From: Luteimonas sp. RC10 | GTDB lineage: Bacteria > Pseudomonadota > Gammaproteobacteria > Xanthomonadales > Xanthomonadaceae | NCBI RefSeq assembly: GCF_014192745.1 | Contig: NZ_JACHYJ010000001.1 | Coordinates: forward strand, 62,001 to 126,000 | Direction of reading: 5' to 3' | DNA length: 64,000 nt | In this document: piece by piece, positions 47,569 through 56,933 of the stretch | How positions within the stretch are numbered: position 1 is the first letter of the stretch | Layout: every line of letters starts with the position of its first letter | The notes under the pieces: model-generated | What the model was told of the DNA's origin: nothing | The model's database searches: none | Seen by the model: only the letters and a program-made list of their open reading frames with translations | Made by a program: the position numbers and the translations under genes

Positions 47569-48664
47569 AGACCGTCAGTGTCGCTGCCTGCATGGCCTGC
47601 AGGGTGTAGGGCATCGTAGCGGGTGGCGCCGGCGGTCGGGCCAGCAAGCCGATCGCCGCGTCGGCGAGCGCGGCGGCGTCGAACGGCGGCACCTCGCCCT
47701 CGGGTTGCAGTTCGGCCAACAGCTCACCCACGCCGCCATGGGCCCAGCCCAGCACCGGCCGCGCGCACGACAGCGCTTCGATCACGGTGCGGCCGAAGGC
47801 CTCGGGTTTGCGCGACAGTTGCAGTACCAGGTCGCTGGCCGCATAGGCCTGCACGATCGCCGAGGTCGGCGGCGTCATCGCCAGCGCAGCGCCGCAGCCG
47901 GCGGCCTCGGCCTCGCGTGTGAGGGCATCGAGATAAGCCTCCCGGCCCGCCTCGCGCGCACCGGGCATCCACAGGCGCGCGTCGAGGCCCTGCGCGCGTA
48001 CGGCCGCCAGCAGCGCGATCGCATCGCCGTGCCCCTTCAGGCGGGTGCCGCGCCCCGGCAGCAGCAGCAGCGGGCCGTCGCCGCCGAGCGTCGGATGGGC
48101 GGCGGCGACGGCGGCACGCGCAGCGGGATCGGGCCGGGGCGCCGGCGGGAAGCGCGCCGGGTCGATGCCGCGCGGGATCACCCGCAATCGCACCGAGTCG
48201 GTCCGCGGATAGTGGCGCAGCAGATGCGCGCGCACGGTGTCGGACACGCAGATCACGCGCTCGCCGCGCGCCATGATCGCGCTGTAGCGCGAGGGCGAGT
48301 TCAGCCCGTGCATCGTGGTGACGAAGCGCGGGCGCCGGGCGTCCGGCATGCCGCGCACCGCCAGCCAGCCGAGCCAGGCCGGCAGCCGCGAGCGGGCGTG
48401 CACGATGTCGGCCCCGGTCTCGGCGAACAGCCGCCGCAGCGTGCGGACGTGGCGCAGCGCCCAGGGCCGCTTGGCGCCGATGTCGAGTGCGATGTGACGC
48501 GCGCCGGTGGCCTCGAGCTCGGGCACCAGCCGCCCGCCGGCCGACACCACGATGGCCGTGTGTCCTGCCGCGACCAGCGCCGACGCGATCTCGATCGTCG
48601 AACGCTCGACGCCGCCCGACGACAGCGCCGGCAACAGCTGGACGACGGTCAGCGGACGACGCAT
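47543..48664 (-). CDS. Glycosyltransferase family 4 (LPS sugar transfer)
   Basis: The 373-residue GT-B enzyme begins LTVVQLLPALSSGGVERSTI with the glycine-rich acceptor loop. It has IVHARSRLPAWLGWLAVRGM, VICVSDTVRAHLLRHYPRTD and the GT4 donor motif PEAFGRTVIEALSCARPVLG. Domains are fused at about residue 175. The exact sugar is unknown. It is the upstream partner of the O-antigen-ligase-like gene, so a role in LPS or another surface glycan is likely. The start at 48664 was chosen because the conserved fold starts 5 residues later. Confidence 0.9.
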   Translation of the reverse strand: MRRPLTVVQLLPALSSGGVERSTIEIASALVAAGHTAIVVSAGGRLVPELEATGARHIALDIGAKRPWALRHVRTLRRLFAETGADIVHARSRLPAWLGWLAVRGMPDARRPRFVTTMHGLNSPSRYSAIMARGERVICVSDTVRAHLLRHYPRTDSVRLRVIPRGIDPARFPPAPRPDPAARAAVAAAHPTLGGDGPLLLLPGRGTRLKGHGDAIALLAAVRAQGLDARLWMPGAREAGREAYLDALTREAEAAGCGAALAMTPPTSAIVQAYAASDLVLQLSRKPEAFGRTVIEALSCARPVLGWAHGGVGELLAELQPEGEVPPFDAAALADAAIGLLARPPAPPATMPYTLQAMQAATLTVYDELDNDD

Positions 48665-48695
48665 GCGGCGCGGCGGACGGCGACGCCGCCGACGG

Positions 48696-48896
48696 TCAAT
48701 CGACCAGGACGAAGTGCGCGCCGCAGTACGGGCAATCGGCCGCGCCACCCTCGGCCTCGATCGGCAGGTAGACGCGCGGATGCGAGTTCCACAGCGCCAT
48801 CGACGGCAGCGGGCAGCTCAGCGGCAGGTCGGCGCGTCGCACCTCGTACTGCTTGGCGGCATTGGCTTGCGTCGGCTGGACGTTGGCTGCGGTCAT
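48696..48896 (-). CDS. Small zinc-finger (zf-CHCC) protein
   Basis: The 66-residue product has a disordered start and the pattern LSCPLPSMALWNSHPRVYLP followed by AADCPYCGAHFVLVD. The Cys, His, Cys, Cys ligands match the zf-CHCC domain also found in the NDUFS6 subunit of complex I. In gammaproteobacteria such small proteins are of unknown role. It lies 31 nt upstream of the glycosyltransferase gene in the same orientation and may start that transcript. Confidence 0.85.
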   Translation of the reverse strand: MTAANVQPTQANAAKQYEVRRADLPLSCPLPSMALWNSHPRVYLPIEAEGGAADCPYCGAHFVLVD

Positions 48897-48981
48897 GGCG
48901 GCGGCATCGATCGAACGTGGAAGGCCGCCATTCTAGCCTGCGCGCCGGCCGCCCGTCGGGCGCCGGCCGTGACCCCTGCGC

Positions 48982-49692
48982 TCAGCGCGGCAGGTCGAAC
49001 AGCAGCACGTCGGCAAGGTCCTCGCCTTCACCCTCGATGACCAGCGTCGCGGTCTCGTCGACCCAGCCCAATGCATCGCCGGCCGACAGCCGTTCACCAT
49101 CGACGCGCACCGCACCGCGCGCGACCTGCAGCCAGTAGCGCCGCTCCGGCGACAACGTCGCTTCGACGCGCTCGCCCTCACCCAGCAGCACGCCCTGCAG
49201 CGTGGCCTGCTGGCGGATCGCCAGGCTGCCGTCGCGGCCATCGGGCGAGGCCAACACCGCCCAGGCGCCGCGCCGCGCCGCCGGCTCGAACGCGCGCTGC
49301 GCGTGGCCCGGGGGCAGGTTGACGCGATCGGGCTGGATCCAGATCTGCAGGAAATGCACCGGCGCCTGCGCCGAACCGTTGAACTCGCTGTGCTCGATAC
49401 CGTGGCCAGCGCCCATCCACTGCAGCTCGCCAGCCGACAGCGCGCCGCGGCCGCCCTGGTTGTCCGCATGCGCCAGCGTGCCTTCGAGTACGTAGCTGAG
49501 GATCTCCATGTTGGCGTGGCCGTGGGTCGGAAAGCCGGCACCAGGCGCGACCCGGTCCTCGTTGATCACGCGCAACGGGCCGAAGCCCATCCACGCCGGA
49601 TCGTGGTAATGGCCGAACGAGAAGGTATGACGGCTGTCGAGCCAGTCGGTCCGGACCTGGCCGCGGGCCTCGGCGGGGCGATGCAGTTTCAT
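48982..49692 (-). CDS. Pirin family protein
   Basis: The 236-residue bicupin has the pirin signature: DSRHTFSFGHYHDPAWMGFG, PTHGHANMEILSYVLEGTLA and GHGIEHSEFNGSAQAPVHFL. The His/Glu metal ligands are present. Bacterial pirins bind Fe or Ni. Some act as quercetin dioxygenases and others as regulators of metabolic enzymes, and sequence does not separate these. The ATG at 49692 gives the standard family start MKLHRPAEARGQ. Longer upstream frames run into repeat sequence. Confidence 0.92.
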   Translation of the reverse strand: MKLHRPAEARGQVRTDWLDSRHTFSFGHYHDPAWMGFGPLRVINEDRVAPGAGFPTHGHANMEILSYVLEGTLAHADNQGGRGALSAGELQWMGAGHGIEHSEFNGSAQAPVHFLQIWIQPDRVNLPPGHAQRAFEPAARRGAWAVLASPDGRDGSLAIRQQATLQGVLLGEGERVEATLSPERRYWLQVARGAVRVDGERLSAGDALGWVDETATLVIEGEGEDLADVLLFDLPR

Positions 49693-49755
49693 GACGGCAC
49701 TCCTGGTCGTGCGACGATGGAACAGAGGGGAGACGCGCATCGAACGCGTGTCACC

Positions 49756-49815
49756 TCCCCCGCGTGCGGGAGAGGTCGACGCGCAGCGCGCGTCGGGTGG
49801 GGGCATGGCGTGAGC
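49756..49815. repeat. Intergenic palindromic repeat (copy 2)
   Basis: The stretch holds a hairpin CACCTCCCCCGC / GCGGGAGAGGTC, a second small palindrome GACGCGCAGCGCGCGTC, and the block CGGGTGGGGGCATGGC. In inverted orientation these match copy 1 near 39630, which has the same GGGTGGGGGC block and hairpin. It lies between the pirin and YceI genes. Confidence 0.6.
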
Positions 49816-49831
49816 ACACGCACCCACGCCG

Positions 49832-49868
49832 AAAATACGCGGGGCCCGGGATTGACCACGGGCCCCGC
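49832..49868 (-). terminator. Intrinsic terminator of the yceI-like gene
   Basis: On the minus strand GCGGGGCCCG and CGGGCCCCGC pair around a 10-nt loop, followed by GTATTTTC. It lies about 45 nt beyond the YceI stop at 49913. The T-run is short but on the correct strand. Confidence 0.75.
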
Positions 49869-49912
49869 TGGGAATCGCGATCCTGCCGCCGGCGCACCGG
49901 CGGCAGCGCACA

Positions 49913-50635
49913 TCACTGCGCGGTGGCAGCGGCCGGCGCGGCGGCGTCCTCGGCGACGACGGCTTCGGTCGTGATCCGCAGCTCGACCTCGTCGCTGACG
50001 TTCGGCGCATAGGCGCCAACGCCGAAATCGCTGCGCTTGATCTGCGCAACGGCGTCGAAGCCGGCGGCGGCGCGCTTGACCATCGGCTGCTCGCCGAACT
50101 TGTTGATCGTCACGTCGAGCACCACCGGCTTGGTGATGTCCTTGATCGTCAGATCACCGGTGACCTTGAGCTTGTTGGTACCCGCGCTCTCGACCGACGT
50201 ACTCTTGAACGTGGCGTTGGGGTACTTGGCCGCGTCGAAGAAATCGGCGCTGCGCAGGTGGTCGTCGAACTCGGAGACGTGCGAGTTCAGGCCGGCCAGC
50301 GGCAGCGTCACTTCGACCGAGGACGCGGACACGTTGTCGGCGTCGTACACGATGCGGCCTTCGACCTGGCCGAAATGCGCCACCGGATGCGAGAAGCCGA
50401 AGTGGCTCCACTGTGCGACCACGTCGGTGTGGTGGGGATCGAGCACGTAGGTGCCCGACACGCCGGCGATCGCCTGGGCGGTGTCCTGGGTTTCGGCCAT
50501 CGCCTCGCCCGAAGGCTGGGCAGGTGCGGACGCGGCGGGCGCATCGGCGGTGTTGGCGGGCGCGCCGTCCTGCTGGCCGCAGGCGGCGAGAGCGATGGCG
50601 GCGGCAAGCGGGAGCAGCAGACGGGTGGTGCGCAT
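49913..50635 (-). CDS. YceI family lipoprotein
   Basis: The 240-residue product is a lipoprotein (PLAAAIALAACGQQ, Cys19) with a 40-residue Ala/Pro linker. A lipocalin-like YceI domain follows: GTYVLDPHHTDVVAQWSHFG, HFGQVEGRIVYDADNVSASS, SHVSEFDDHLRSADFFDAAK and the end KRSDFGVGAYAPNVSDEVEL. YceI proteins bind isoprenoid lipids in the periplasm. A polyprenoid ligand would fit the terpenoid genes 2 kb away, but that is only suggestive. The C-terminal 15 residues are Ala-rich. Confidence 0.9.
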   Translation of the reverse strand: MRTTRLLLPLAAAIALAACGQQDGAPANTADAPAASAPAQPSGEAMAETQDTAQAIAGVSGTYVLDPHHTDVVAQWSHFGFSHPVAHFGQVEGRIVYDADNVSASSVEVTLPLAGLNSHVSEFDDHLRSADFFDAAKYPNATFKSTSVESAGTNKLKVTGDLTIKDITKPVVLDVTINKFGEQPMVKRAAAGFDAVAQIKRSDFGVGAYAPNVSDEVELRITTEAVVAEDAAAPAAATAQ

Positions 50636-50689
50636 GGCGATGTCCTCGGATACGTGGATGGGAACTGCGGAAGGGTCGTGCGGGTGCTT

Positions 50690-51277
50690 CTAGACGATGC
50701 GCGCGGCTTCGTCGAACGGCAGGCGCGGCGAGCGCGGGAAGATCGTCGAAGGATCGCCCTTGCCCAGGTTGACCAGGAAGTTCGACTTGACCTGTGTGCC
50801 GGCGAAGAACTCGGCATCGACCTTGGCATTGTCGAAGCCCGACATCGGGCCGGTATCGAGGCCGAGCGCGCGCGCGGCCAGGATCAGGTACGCGCCCTGC
50901 AGACTGCCATTGCGGAACGCGGCTTCGCGCCGGTTCTCGCGCGGGCCGTCGAACCAGGCCTTGGCATCGGTGTGCGGAAACAGGAACGGCAGCTTCTCGT
51001 GGAAGTCCTCATCGTGGCCGATGATGACCGTGACCGGCGCCGACAGCGCTTTTTCGCGGTTGCCCTCGCTGAGCGCCGGCGCAAGACGCGCCTTGCCTTC
51101 GGCGGACCTGACGAACACGAAGCGGGCCGGCGACATGTTGGCCGAGGTCGGGGCGAACTTCAGCAGGTCGTAGAGCCGGTGCAGCGTGGCGTCGTCGATC
51201 TGCCCGCCGAACCCATTGTAGGTACGGGCGGTGCGGAACAACTGGTCGAGCGCGGCATCGGGCAGAGCATCGGTCAT
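50690..51277 (-). CDS. Nitroreductase family protein (RutE/HadB-like)
   Basis: The 195-residue FMN protein matches the putative malonic semialdehyde reductase RutE in length and motifs. These are [60 protein letters not shown] and [19 protein letters not shown]. The family reduces aldehydes, quinones or nitro compounds with NAD(P)H. No other pyrimidine-degradation genes are present, so a general reductase role is more likely than the Rut pathway. It lies 54 nt upstream of yceI in the same orientation. Confidence 0.88.
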   Translation of the reverse strand: MTDALPDAALDQLFRTARTYNGFGGQIDDATLHRLYDLLKFAPTSANMSPARFVFVRSAEGKARLAPALSEGNREKALSAPVTVIIGHDEDFHEKLPFLFPHTDAKAWFDGPRENRREAAFRNGSLQGAYLILAARALGLDTGPMSGFDNAKVDAEFFAGTQVKSNFLVNLGKGDPSTIFPRSPRLPFDEAARIV

Positions 51278-51354
51278 CGAACGTCTCGCAAGGACTGGAC
51301 TGGGCCGCAGTGTAGAGTCACCCGGCGGTGGCGCGCGTGCACCGCCCGGAACGG

Positions 51355-52341
51355 ATGGTCACACTCGTGGAACGAAACCCGCACGACGGCGCCGATTGCC
51401 GACATATCTGGGCAGTCAGCGACGGCCGCGCCGGCAACGCCCGCCAGGCCGAGGCCTTGGCGGCGGCGGTGGCGTCGGATCGCCCGGTGGCGCAGTTGCA
51501 TCTCACGCCCCGGGCGCCGTGGCGCTGGGCCGCCCCTCGGCGCCTGCCCGGCGCCGACGTCGCGTTCGGCGCGCGTTATCAGGCGCAACTGCGCGCGCCG
51601 CCGATGCTTGCGATCGGCTGCGGCCGACAGGCGGCGCTCGCCACGCGCCTCGTCGGCGCCCATGGTGCACGCACCGTCCAGATCCTCGACCCACGCATCG
51701 ATCCGCGGCATTGGGATCTGGTCGTCGTGCCCGCGCACGATGCGCTGCGTGGCGACAACGTGCTGGTCGCGCGTGGCAGCCTGCATCCGGTCGACGACGA
51801 CTGGCTGGCCGCCGCCCGTGCGGCGCATCCGGCCCTGGCGACGCTGCCCGGGCCACGGATCGCGGTATTGCTGGGCGGCGATTCCAAACATGGCCGCTTC
51901 GACGTCGCCGCGTTCGAGACCCTGGCCGCGCGGCTCGACGCCCTGGTCGCCCGCGACGGCGGCAGCCTGCTGATCGCGGGCTCGCGGCGGACGCCGCTTC
52001 CGGTGCGCGCGGCGCTGCGCGCCCGCTACGCCCACCGCGCCGCCCTGGTCTGGGCGGACGAGGCTGACGGCGCGAATCCCTACCCCGGCCTGCTCGGCTG
52101 GGCGGACCGCATCGTCTGCTCGGCCGACTCGGTCAACATGCTCTCCGAGGCCGCCGCGACCCGCGCCCCGGTGTTCGTGTTCGAACCCGAGCGCATCGAC
52201 GGCGGCCCGCGCCGCTTCGTCGACAGCCTGATCGCCGACGGCCGCCTCCACGTGCTGGGCGAGGCCCTGCCTGATATCCCGGTCGTTCCCCTGCGCGAGA
52301 CCGCCCGGATCGCCGCCGAGATCCGCACCCGCCTCCTCTAA
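51355..52341 (+). CDS. ELM1/GtrOC1-like putative glycosyltransferase
   Basis: The 328-residue product belongs to the mitochondrial-fission ELM1 family of GT-B-like proteins (DUF1022). It has [70 protein letters not shown] and a C-terminal [20 protein letters not shown]. Plant and bacterial members are thought to be nucleotide-sugar-dependent, but their role is unclear. The ATG at 51355 is preferred over the in-frame GTG at 51328. It ends 183 nt before crtE, in the same orientation. Confidence 0.85.
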   Translation: MVTLVERNPHDGADCRHIWAVSDGRAGNARQAEALAAAVASDRPVAQLHLTPRAPWRWAAPRRLPGADVAFGARYQAQLRAPPMLAIGCGRQAALATRLVGAHGARTVQILDPRIDPRHWDLVVVPAHDALRGDNVLVARGSLHPVDDDWLAAARAAHPALATLPGPRIAVLLGGDSKHGRFDVAAFETLAARLDALVARDGGSLLIAGSRRTPLPVRAALRARYAHRAALVWADEADGANPYPGLLGWADRIVCSADSVNMLSEAAATRAPVFVFEPERIDGGPRRFVDSLIADGRLHVLGEALPDIPVVPLRETARIAAEIRTRLL

Positions 52342-52393
52342 AAACCGGGGTCAGAGTCCAATTCTTTGGAAATTGCACTCTGACCCCGGTTTT
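52341..52393. repeat. Near-perfect inverted repeat (REP-like)
   Basis: Two 23-nt arms, AAAACCGGGGTCAGAGT plus CCAATT and their complement, face each other around about 7 nt with a single mismatch. It starts at the last base of the preceding stop codon. Elements with the core CCGGGGTCAGAGT are widespread in many proteobacteria next to REP-associated transposases; that link is general knowledge and not shown here. It may also act as a transcript end before the crt operon. Confidence 0.75.
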
Positions 52394-52523
52394 GGGAGGT
52401 GTGAACGCGGGCTCGACAGGGGGTGGGCGAGGATGGGGTGCACGTCCCATCACGCTCGCCGCCCATGACCGATCTTCGGTCGGGGCGGCCATCCACGCTG
52501 TCCCTGCATCCCGAGGAATCTCC

Positions 52524-53414
52524 ATGCGCGCTCTGGTCGTTCCGCTGCAGGATGCGCCGTCCCCCGAACGCCTGAGAGGCCGCATCGATGCGCGCCTGTC
52601 CGAACTGCTGCCCCGGCCCGCCGATCATCGCGATCTGGTGTGCATGGCGATGCGCGAGGCTGCGCTTGCGGCAGGCAAGCGGACGCGGCCGTTGATGGTC
52701 CTGATCGCGGGCCGGGAGCTCGGCGGCGATCCGGCCGCCTTGCTCGACCTGGGGTGTGCGGTGGAGATGGTGCATGCCGCCTCGCTGGTGCTCGACGACA
52801 TGCCGTGCATGGACAACGCGGCGCTGCGGCGCGGCCGTCCGACGATCCACCGCCGTTTCGGCGAGGACATCGCCGCGCTGGCCTCGGTCGGCCTGCTCAG
52901 CCAGGCGTTCGCGACCGTGGCCGCATTGCCGAGCGTGGCGCCTGCTGCGCGCGCACGCATGGTCGGGGTGCTCGCCACGGCGATCGGGCCCCAGGGGCTG
53001 GTCCGAGGCCAGTGCCTGGATCTGCGCGACAGCGGCGCACGCGCCGCCGACGACATCGCCGACACCAACCATCTCAAGACCGGCGCGCTGTTCGCGGCGG
53101 CGCTGGAGATGGCCGCGCTGCTCGCCGATGCCGACGACGCCACGCGGCGTGCGCTTGGCCGGGTCGCGCTCGAGCTGGGGCAGGCGTTCCAACTCCAGGA
53201 CGATCTACGCGACCGCCACGACAGTGCGTCCACCGGCAAGGACAGCCACCAGGACGCCGGCAAGTCGACCCTGCTGGCATTGCTCGGCGCCGACGAAGTC
53301 GAGCGCCGCCTGCGCGCGCATCTGCGGCGCGCCCGCGACACGCTGGCAGACATCTACGGCGAGGACAGCGCGCTGGAGGCGTATTGCAGCCACTTGTTCG
53401 GAGCGTCGCAATGA
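52524..53414 (+). CDS. crtE: Geranylgeranyl diphosphate synthase
   Basis: This prenyltransferase makes the C20 precursor of carotenoids. The 296 residues hold [20 protein letters not shown], the first Asp-rich motif in [40 protein letters not shown] and the second Asp-rich motif [14 protein letters not shown]. The ATG follows CGAGGAA. It is the first gene of the crt operon; its stop overlaps the idi start (ATGA). Length and motifs are those of bacterial CrtE. Confidence 0.96.
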   Translation: MRALVVPLQDAPSPERLRGRIDARLSELLPRPADHRDLVCMAMREAALAAGKRTRPLMVLIAGRELGGDPAALLDLGCAVEMVHAASLVLDDMPCMDNAALRRGRPTIHRRFGEDIAALASVGLLSQAFATVAALPSVAPAARARMVGVLATAIGPQGLVRGQCLDLRDSGARAADDIADTNHLKTGALFAAALEMAALLADADDATRRALGRVALELGQAFQLQDDLRDRHDSASTGKDSHQDAGKSTLLALLGADEVERRLRAHLRRARDTLADIYGEDSALEAYCSHLFGASQ

Positions 53415-54487
53415 AGCTGGCATCCGGTGCCGGCGACGTCGCGCCGCTGGTGGCCCGCAAGAACGATCACCTGGACATCGTGCTCGACGAGGCCCGCGCC
53501 CGCACGCGGGTCGCGACCGGCCTGGCCGACTATGCGTTCGAGCATTGCGCGCTGCCCGAGCTCGACCTCGACGCGATCGATTTGGGCACCACCCTATTCG
53601 GACGCCCGCTGCGCGCGCCCTTGCTGATCAGCTCGATGACCGGCGGCGCACTGCGCGCGACCGCGATCAACCGTCACCTCGCCGAGGCCGCGCAAGCGCT
53701 GGGCATCGCGCTGGCCGTGGGCTCGCAGCGGGTGGCGTTGGAAACCCCGGCCGACCACGGCCTGACCCGGGATTTGCGGCGCCGCGCGCCCGACGTGCCG
53801 ATCCTCGCCAATCTCGGCGCTGCGCAACTGCGCGACGGCGGCCCGGACCTCGCGCGACGTGCAGTCGACATGATCGACGCCAACGCGTTGATCGTGCATC
53901 TCAACCCGCTGCAGGAAGCGGTCCAGCGCGGCGGCGATCGCGACTGGCGCGGCATCCTCGGCGCGATCGAGCAGCTGGCCACGCATGCGTCGGTGCCGCT
54001 GGTGGCCAAGGAGGTGGGCGCAGGCCTGTCGCCGGATGTCGCCCGGCGCCTGTGGAACGCGGGCGTGTCGGTGATCGACGTCGCCGGCGCCGGCGGCACC
54101 AGTTGGGCCGCAGTCGAGGCCGAACGCGCACGCGATCCTGCGGACCGGGCCGTGGCGATGGCCTTCGCCGGCTGGGGGATTCCGACCGCGCAAGCGATCG
54201 CCGACGTCCGCCAGGCGCTGCCCGAGGCCACGCTGATCGCCTCGGGCGGGATCCGCGACGGTGTCGACGCCGCCAAGGCGATCGCGCTCGGCGCCGATCT
54301 CGTTGGTCAGGCCGCGTCGTTGCTCGCCAGCGCGGTGGCCTCGACCGAGGCGGTCATCGCGCATTTCGAAGTCGTGATACGGCAATTGCGGATCGCCTGT
54401 TTCTGCACCGCCAGCCGCGACCTCAGCGCCCTGCGCGATGCGCCCCTGCGCGACCAGCGTGGCGACCGCATCTCGCCGCCCGCATGA
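53411..54487 (+). CDS. fni: Isopentenyl-diphosphate delta-isomerase, type 2 (FMN)
   Basis: This flavoenzyme equilibrates IPP and DMAPP and feeds CrtE. The 358-residue product is of the type 2 (Fni) family. It has [108 protein letters not shown] and [20 protein letters not shown]. It overlaps crtE and crtX by 4 nt at each end, as in Pantoea crt clusters. Confidence 0.95.
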   Translation: MKLASGAGDVAPLVARKNDHLDIVLDEARARTRVATGLADYAFEHCALPELDLDAIDLGTTLFGRPLRAPLLISSMTGGALRATAINRHLAEAAQALGIALAVGSQRVALETPADHGLTRDLRRRAPDVPILANLGAAQLRDGGPDLARRAVDMIDANALIVHLNPLQEAVQRGGDRDWRGILGAIEQLATHASVPLVAKEVGAGLSPDVARRLWNAGVSVIDVAGAGGTSWAAVEAERARDPADRAVAMAFAGWGIPTAQAIADVRQALPEATLIASGGIRDGVDAAKAIALGADLVGQAASLLASAVASTEAVIAHFEVVIRQLRIACFCTASRDLSALRDAPLRDQRGDRISPPA

Positions 54488-55764
54488 CCCATTTCGCGTT
54501 CGTCGCCCCGCCCTTTCCCAGCCACATGCGCGCGCTGCAGACAGTCGCGCAGGCACTGATCGATCGCGGCCACCAGGCCACCTTCTTCCACCTACCCGAG
54601 GCCGCGGCCTGGCTCAGCGACCCACGCATCGGTTTTCGCGCGGTCGGGGCAGCCGACCAGCCTGCCGGCACGCTGGCCGCGATGCTGCGGCGGGCCGCGC
54701 GGCCCGGTGGGCCCCTGGGCCTGCGCCGCGTGATCCAGGACGTCGCCGGGTCGACCGACCTGCTGTGCCGCACCCTGCCCGATGCCTTCGCGCGCGCCGG
54801 CATCGACGCGGTGGTCTGCGATCAGATGGAGGCGGCCGGCGGCCTGGTGGCCGAGGCGCTCGGCCTGCCCTACGTCTCGGTCGCCTGCGCGCTGCCGGTC
54901 AACCGCGAGCCCGGCGTGCCGCTGCCGGTGATGCCGTGGGCCTACGCCGACGACGCCCGGACACGGCAGCTGTGCGAGGCGAGCAGCCGCGTCTACGACC
55001 GCCTGATGGCGCCGCACGGCCGGGTGATCGCGCGCCACGCGGCAGCGTTCGGTCTGCCGCCCCGCCACGCGCTCCACGACTGCCTGTCGCCGTATGCACA
55101 GCTCAGCCAGACCGTCGCCGGGTTGGAGTTCCCGCGCCGCGCGCTGCCCGCGCACTTCCATCATGTCGGCCCGTTGCGCGACGCTGCGCCCGATCCGCCG
55201 CTGACCTTGGACCTGGCGGCGGACCGGCCAGTGGTGTTCGCGTCGCTGGGCACCCTGCAAGGCCAGCGGCTGGCGATCTTCCGCCGCATCGTGCGCGCCT
55301 GCCGCCGGCTGGATGCGCATCTGGTGCTGGCCCACTGCGGTGGCCTGTCGCCGGCCCAGGCGCGCAGCCTGCAGGTGCCCGGTGCGGTCGAGGTCGTGGA
55401 CTTCGTGCCGCAGCGCGCGATGCTCGCACGCGCCGATACGGTGATCTCGCACGCCGGGCTCAATACCGTGCTCGATGCCTGCGTCGCCGGCACCCCGATC
55501 CTCGCGCTGCCGATCGCCTTCGATCAGCCGGGTGTCGCGGCCCGCGTGGTCCATGCCGGCGCCGGCCTGAAGGCCTCCGCGCACCTGGCCGGCGCCAGCC
55601 GCTTGCAACGCCTGCTGACCCGGCTGCTCGCCGAACCGGACTTCCGGCAGCGCGCGCAGGCGCTGGGCGTCGCGGCGCAGGCCGCGGGCGGCAGCGCGCG
55701 TGCCGCCAGAATCGCAGAGGCGGTGGCGACCAGCGCCCGCCCGGTGTTGGCCGAGGCCGCCTGA
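54484..55764 (+). CDS. crtX: Zeaxanthin glucosyltransferase
   Basis: This GT1-family enzyme glucosylates the hydroxyl groups of zeaxanthin using UDP-glucose. The 426-residue product has [20 protein letters not shown] at the start and [20 protein letters not shown]. The UDP-binding region is [20 protein letters not shown] followed by [20 protein letters not shown] and [10 protein letters not shown]. The gene overlaps idi and crtY by ATGA/TGATG junctions. Products would be zeaxanthin mono- and diglucosides. Confidence 0.94.
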   Translation: MTHFAFVAPPFPSHMRALQTVAQALIDRGHQATFFHLPEAAAWLSDPRIGFRAVGAADQPAGTLAAMLRRAARPGGPLGLRRVIQDVAGSTDLLCRTLPDAFARAGIDAVVCDQMEAAGGLVAEALGLPYVSVACALPVNREPGVPLPVMPWAYADDARTRQLCEASSRVYDRLMAPHGRVIARHAAAFGLPPRHALHDCLSPYAQLSQTVAGLEFPRRALPAHFHHVGPLRDAAPDPPLTLDLAADRPVVFASLGTLQGQRLAIFRRIVRACRRLDAHLVLAHCGGLSPAQARSLQVPGAVEVVDFVPQRAMLARADTVISHAGLNTVLDACVAGTPILALPIAFDQPGVAARVVHAGAGLKASAHLAGASRLQRLLTRLLAEPDFRQRAQALGVAAQAAGGSARAARIAEAVATSARPVLAEAA

Positions 55765-56933
55765 TGGATGCGCACCATGATCTGATCCTGGTCGGCGGCG
55801 GACTGGCCAACGCGCTGATCGCGCTGCGCCTGCGCGATACACGCTCCGACCTGCGCGTGCTGGTGCTCGAGCGCGGTCCGCAGCCCTGCGGCAATCACAC
55901 CTGGTCGTTCCACGACAGCGACCTGACCGACGCACAGCGCCACTGGCTGACACCGCTGGTGCATCGCCACTGGCCGGCGTACACGGTGCGTTTTCCCGAG
56001 CGGCAACGGCGCCTGGACGGCGGTTACGCCAGCGTGCTGTCGGACACCCTCGCCGCGCGCCTGCGCGACGCGCTTGGGGACGCGCTGTGCTGCGACACGG
56101 CGGTCGTCGAACTGGCGCCGACGCAGGTCGTGCTCGGCGATGGCCGCATACTCACCGCCGGCGCCGTCGTCGACGGCCGCGGCGCGCGCCGCAGTCCGTC
56201 CATGACGCTCGGCCACCAGGCGTTTCTCGGCCGCGTGCTGCGCACCGCGCAACCGCATGGGCTCGAACTGCCAGTGATCATGGACGCCGATGTGGCCCAG
56301 GGGCTGGGCTATCGCTTCGTCTACCTGCTGCCGTTCTCCGCCGACACCGTGCTGGTGGAGGACACCCACTATGTCGACGACGACCGGCCCGAGTTCGATG
56401 TGCTCGGCGCGAACATCGACCGCTACGCACGCGACCGTGGCTGGCAGGTGGCGGCCTGCCTGCGTGAGGAGCGCGGCGTGCTGCCGATCGTGCTCGACGG
56501 CGATCTCGATGCCTTCTGGGACGAAGGCGGCCGTCAGCCGCGCGTTGGCCTCGCCGCCGGATTGTTCCACGCCACCACCGGCTACTCGCTGCCGCACGCC
56601 GTCCGGCTTGCCGACCGCATCGCCGCAAGCCCCCGGCTCGATGCCGAGTCCCTGTACGCACTCACCCGGAACGAAGCGCGCGCGCACTGGCAGCGTCAGG
56701 CGTTCTTCCGCGCGCTCAACCGCATGCTGTTCCGCGCCGGACGTCCGCAAGACCGCTGGCGTGTGATGCAGCGCTTCTACGGCCTGCCGGCCGGTCTCAT
56801 CGCCCGGTTCTATGCCGACCGGCTGCACCTGTTGGACAAGCTGCGCATCGTCGCCGGCAAGCCGCCGGTGCCGGTCGCGGCCGCCTGGCGCGCCGTGCGC
56901 GGCACCCCTATCGCCTCGAGGAACATGCAATGA
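55764..56933 (+). CDS. crtY: Lycopene beta-cyclase
   Basis: This flavoprotein cyclises both ends of lycopene to beta-carotene. The 389 residues carry the FAD loop DLILVGGGLANALIALRLRD, CGNHTWSFHDSDLTDAQRHW, VVDGRGARRS, FVYLLPFSADTVLVEDTHYV and LAAGLFHATTGYSLPHAVRL, all of the CrtY type. It starts at the crtX stop and ends overlapping crtI. Confidence 0.95.
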   Translation: MDAHHDLILVGGGLANALIALRLRDTRSDLRVLVLERGPQPCGNHTWSFHDSDLTDAQRHWLTPLVHRHWPAYTVRFPERQRRLDGGYASVLSDTLAARLRDALGDALCCDTAVVELAPTQVVLGDGRILTAGAVVDGRGARRSPSMTLGHQAFLGRVLRTAQPHGLELPVIMDADVAQGLGYRFVYLLPFSADTVLVEDTHYVDDDRPEFDVLGANIDRYARDRGWQVAACLREERGVLPIVLDGDLDAFWDEGGRQPRVGLAAGLFHATTGYSLPHAVRLADRIAASPRLDAESLYALTRNEARAHWQRQAFFRALNRMLFRAGRPQDRWRVMQRFYGLPAGLIARFYADRLHLLDKLRIVAGKPPVPVAAAWRAVRGTPIASRNMQ

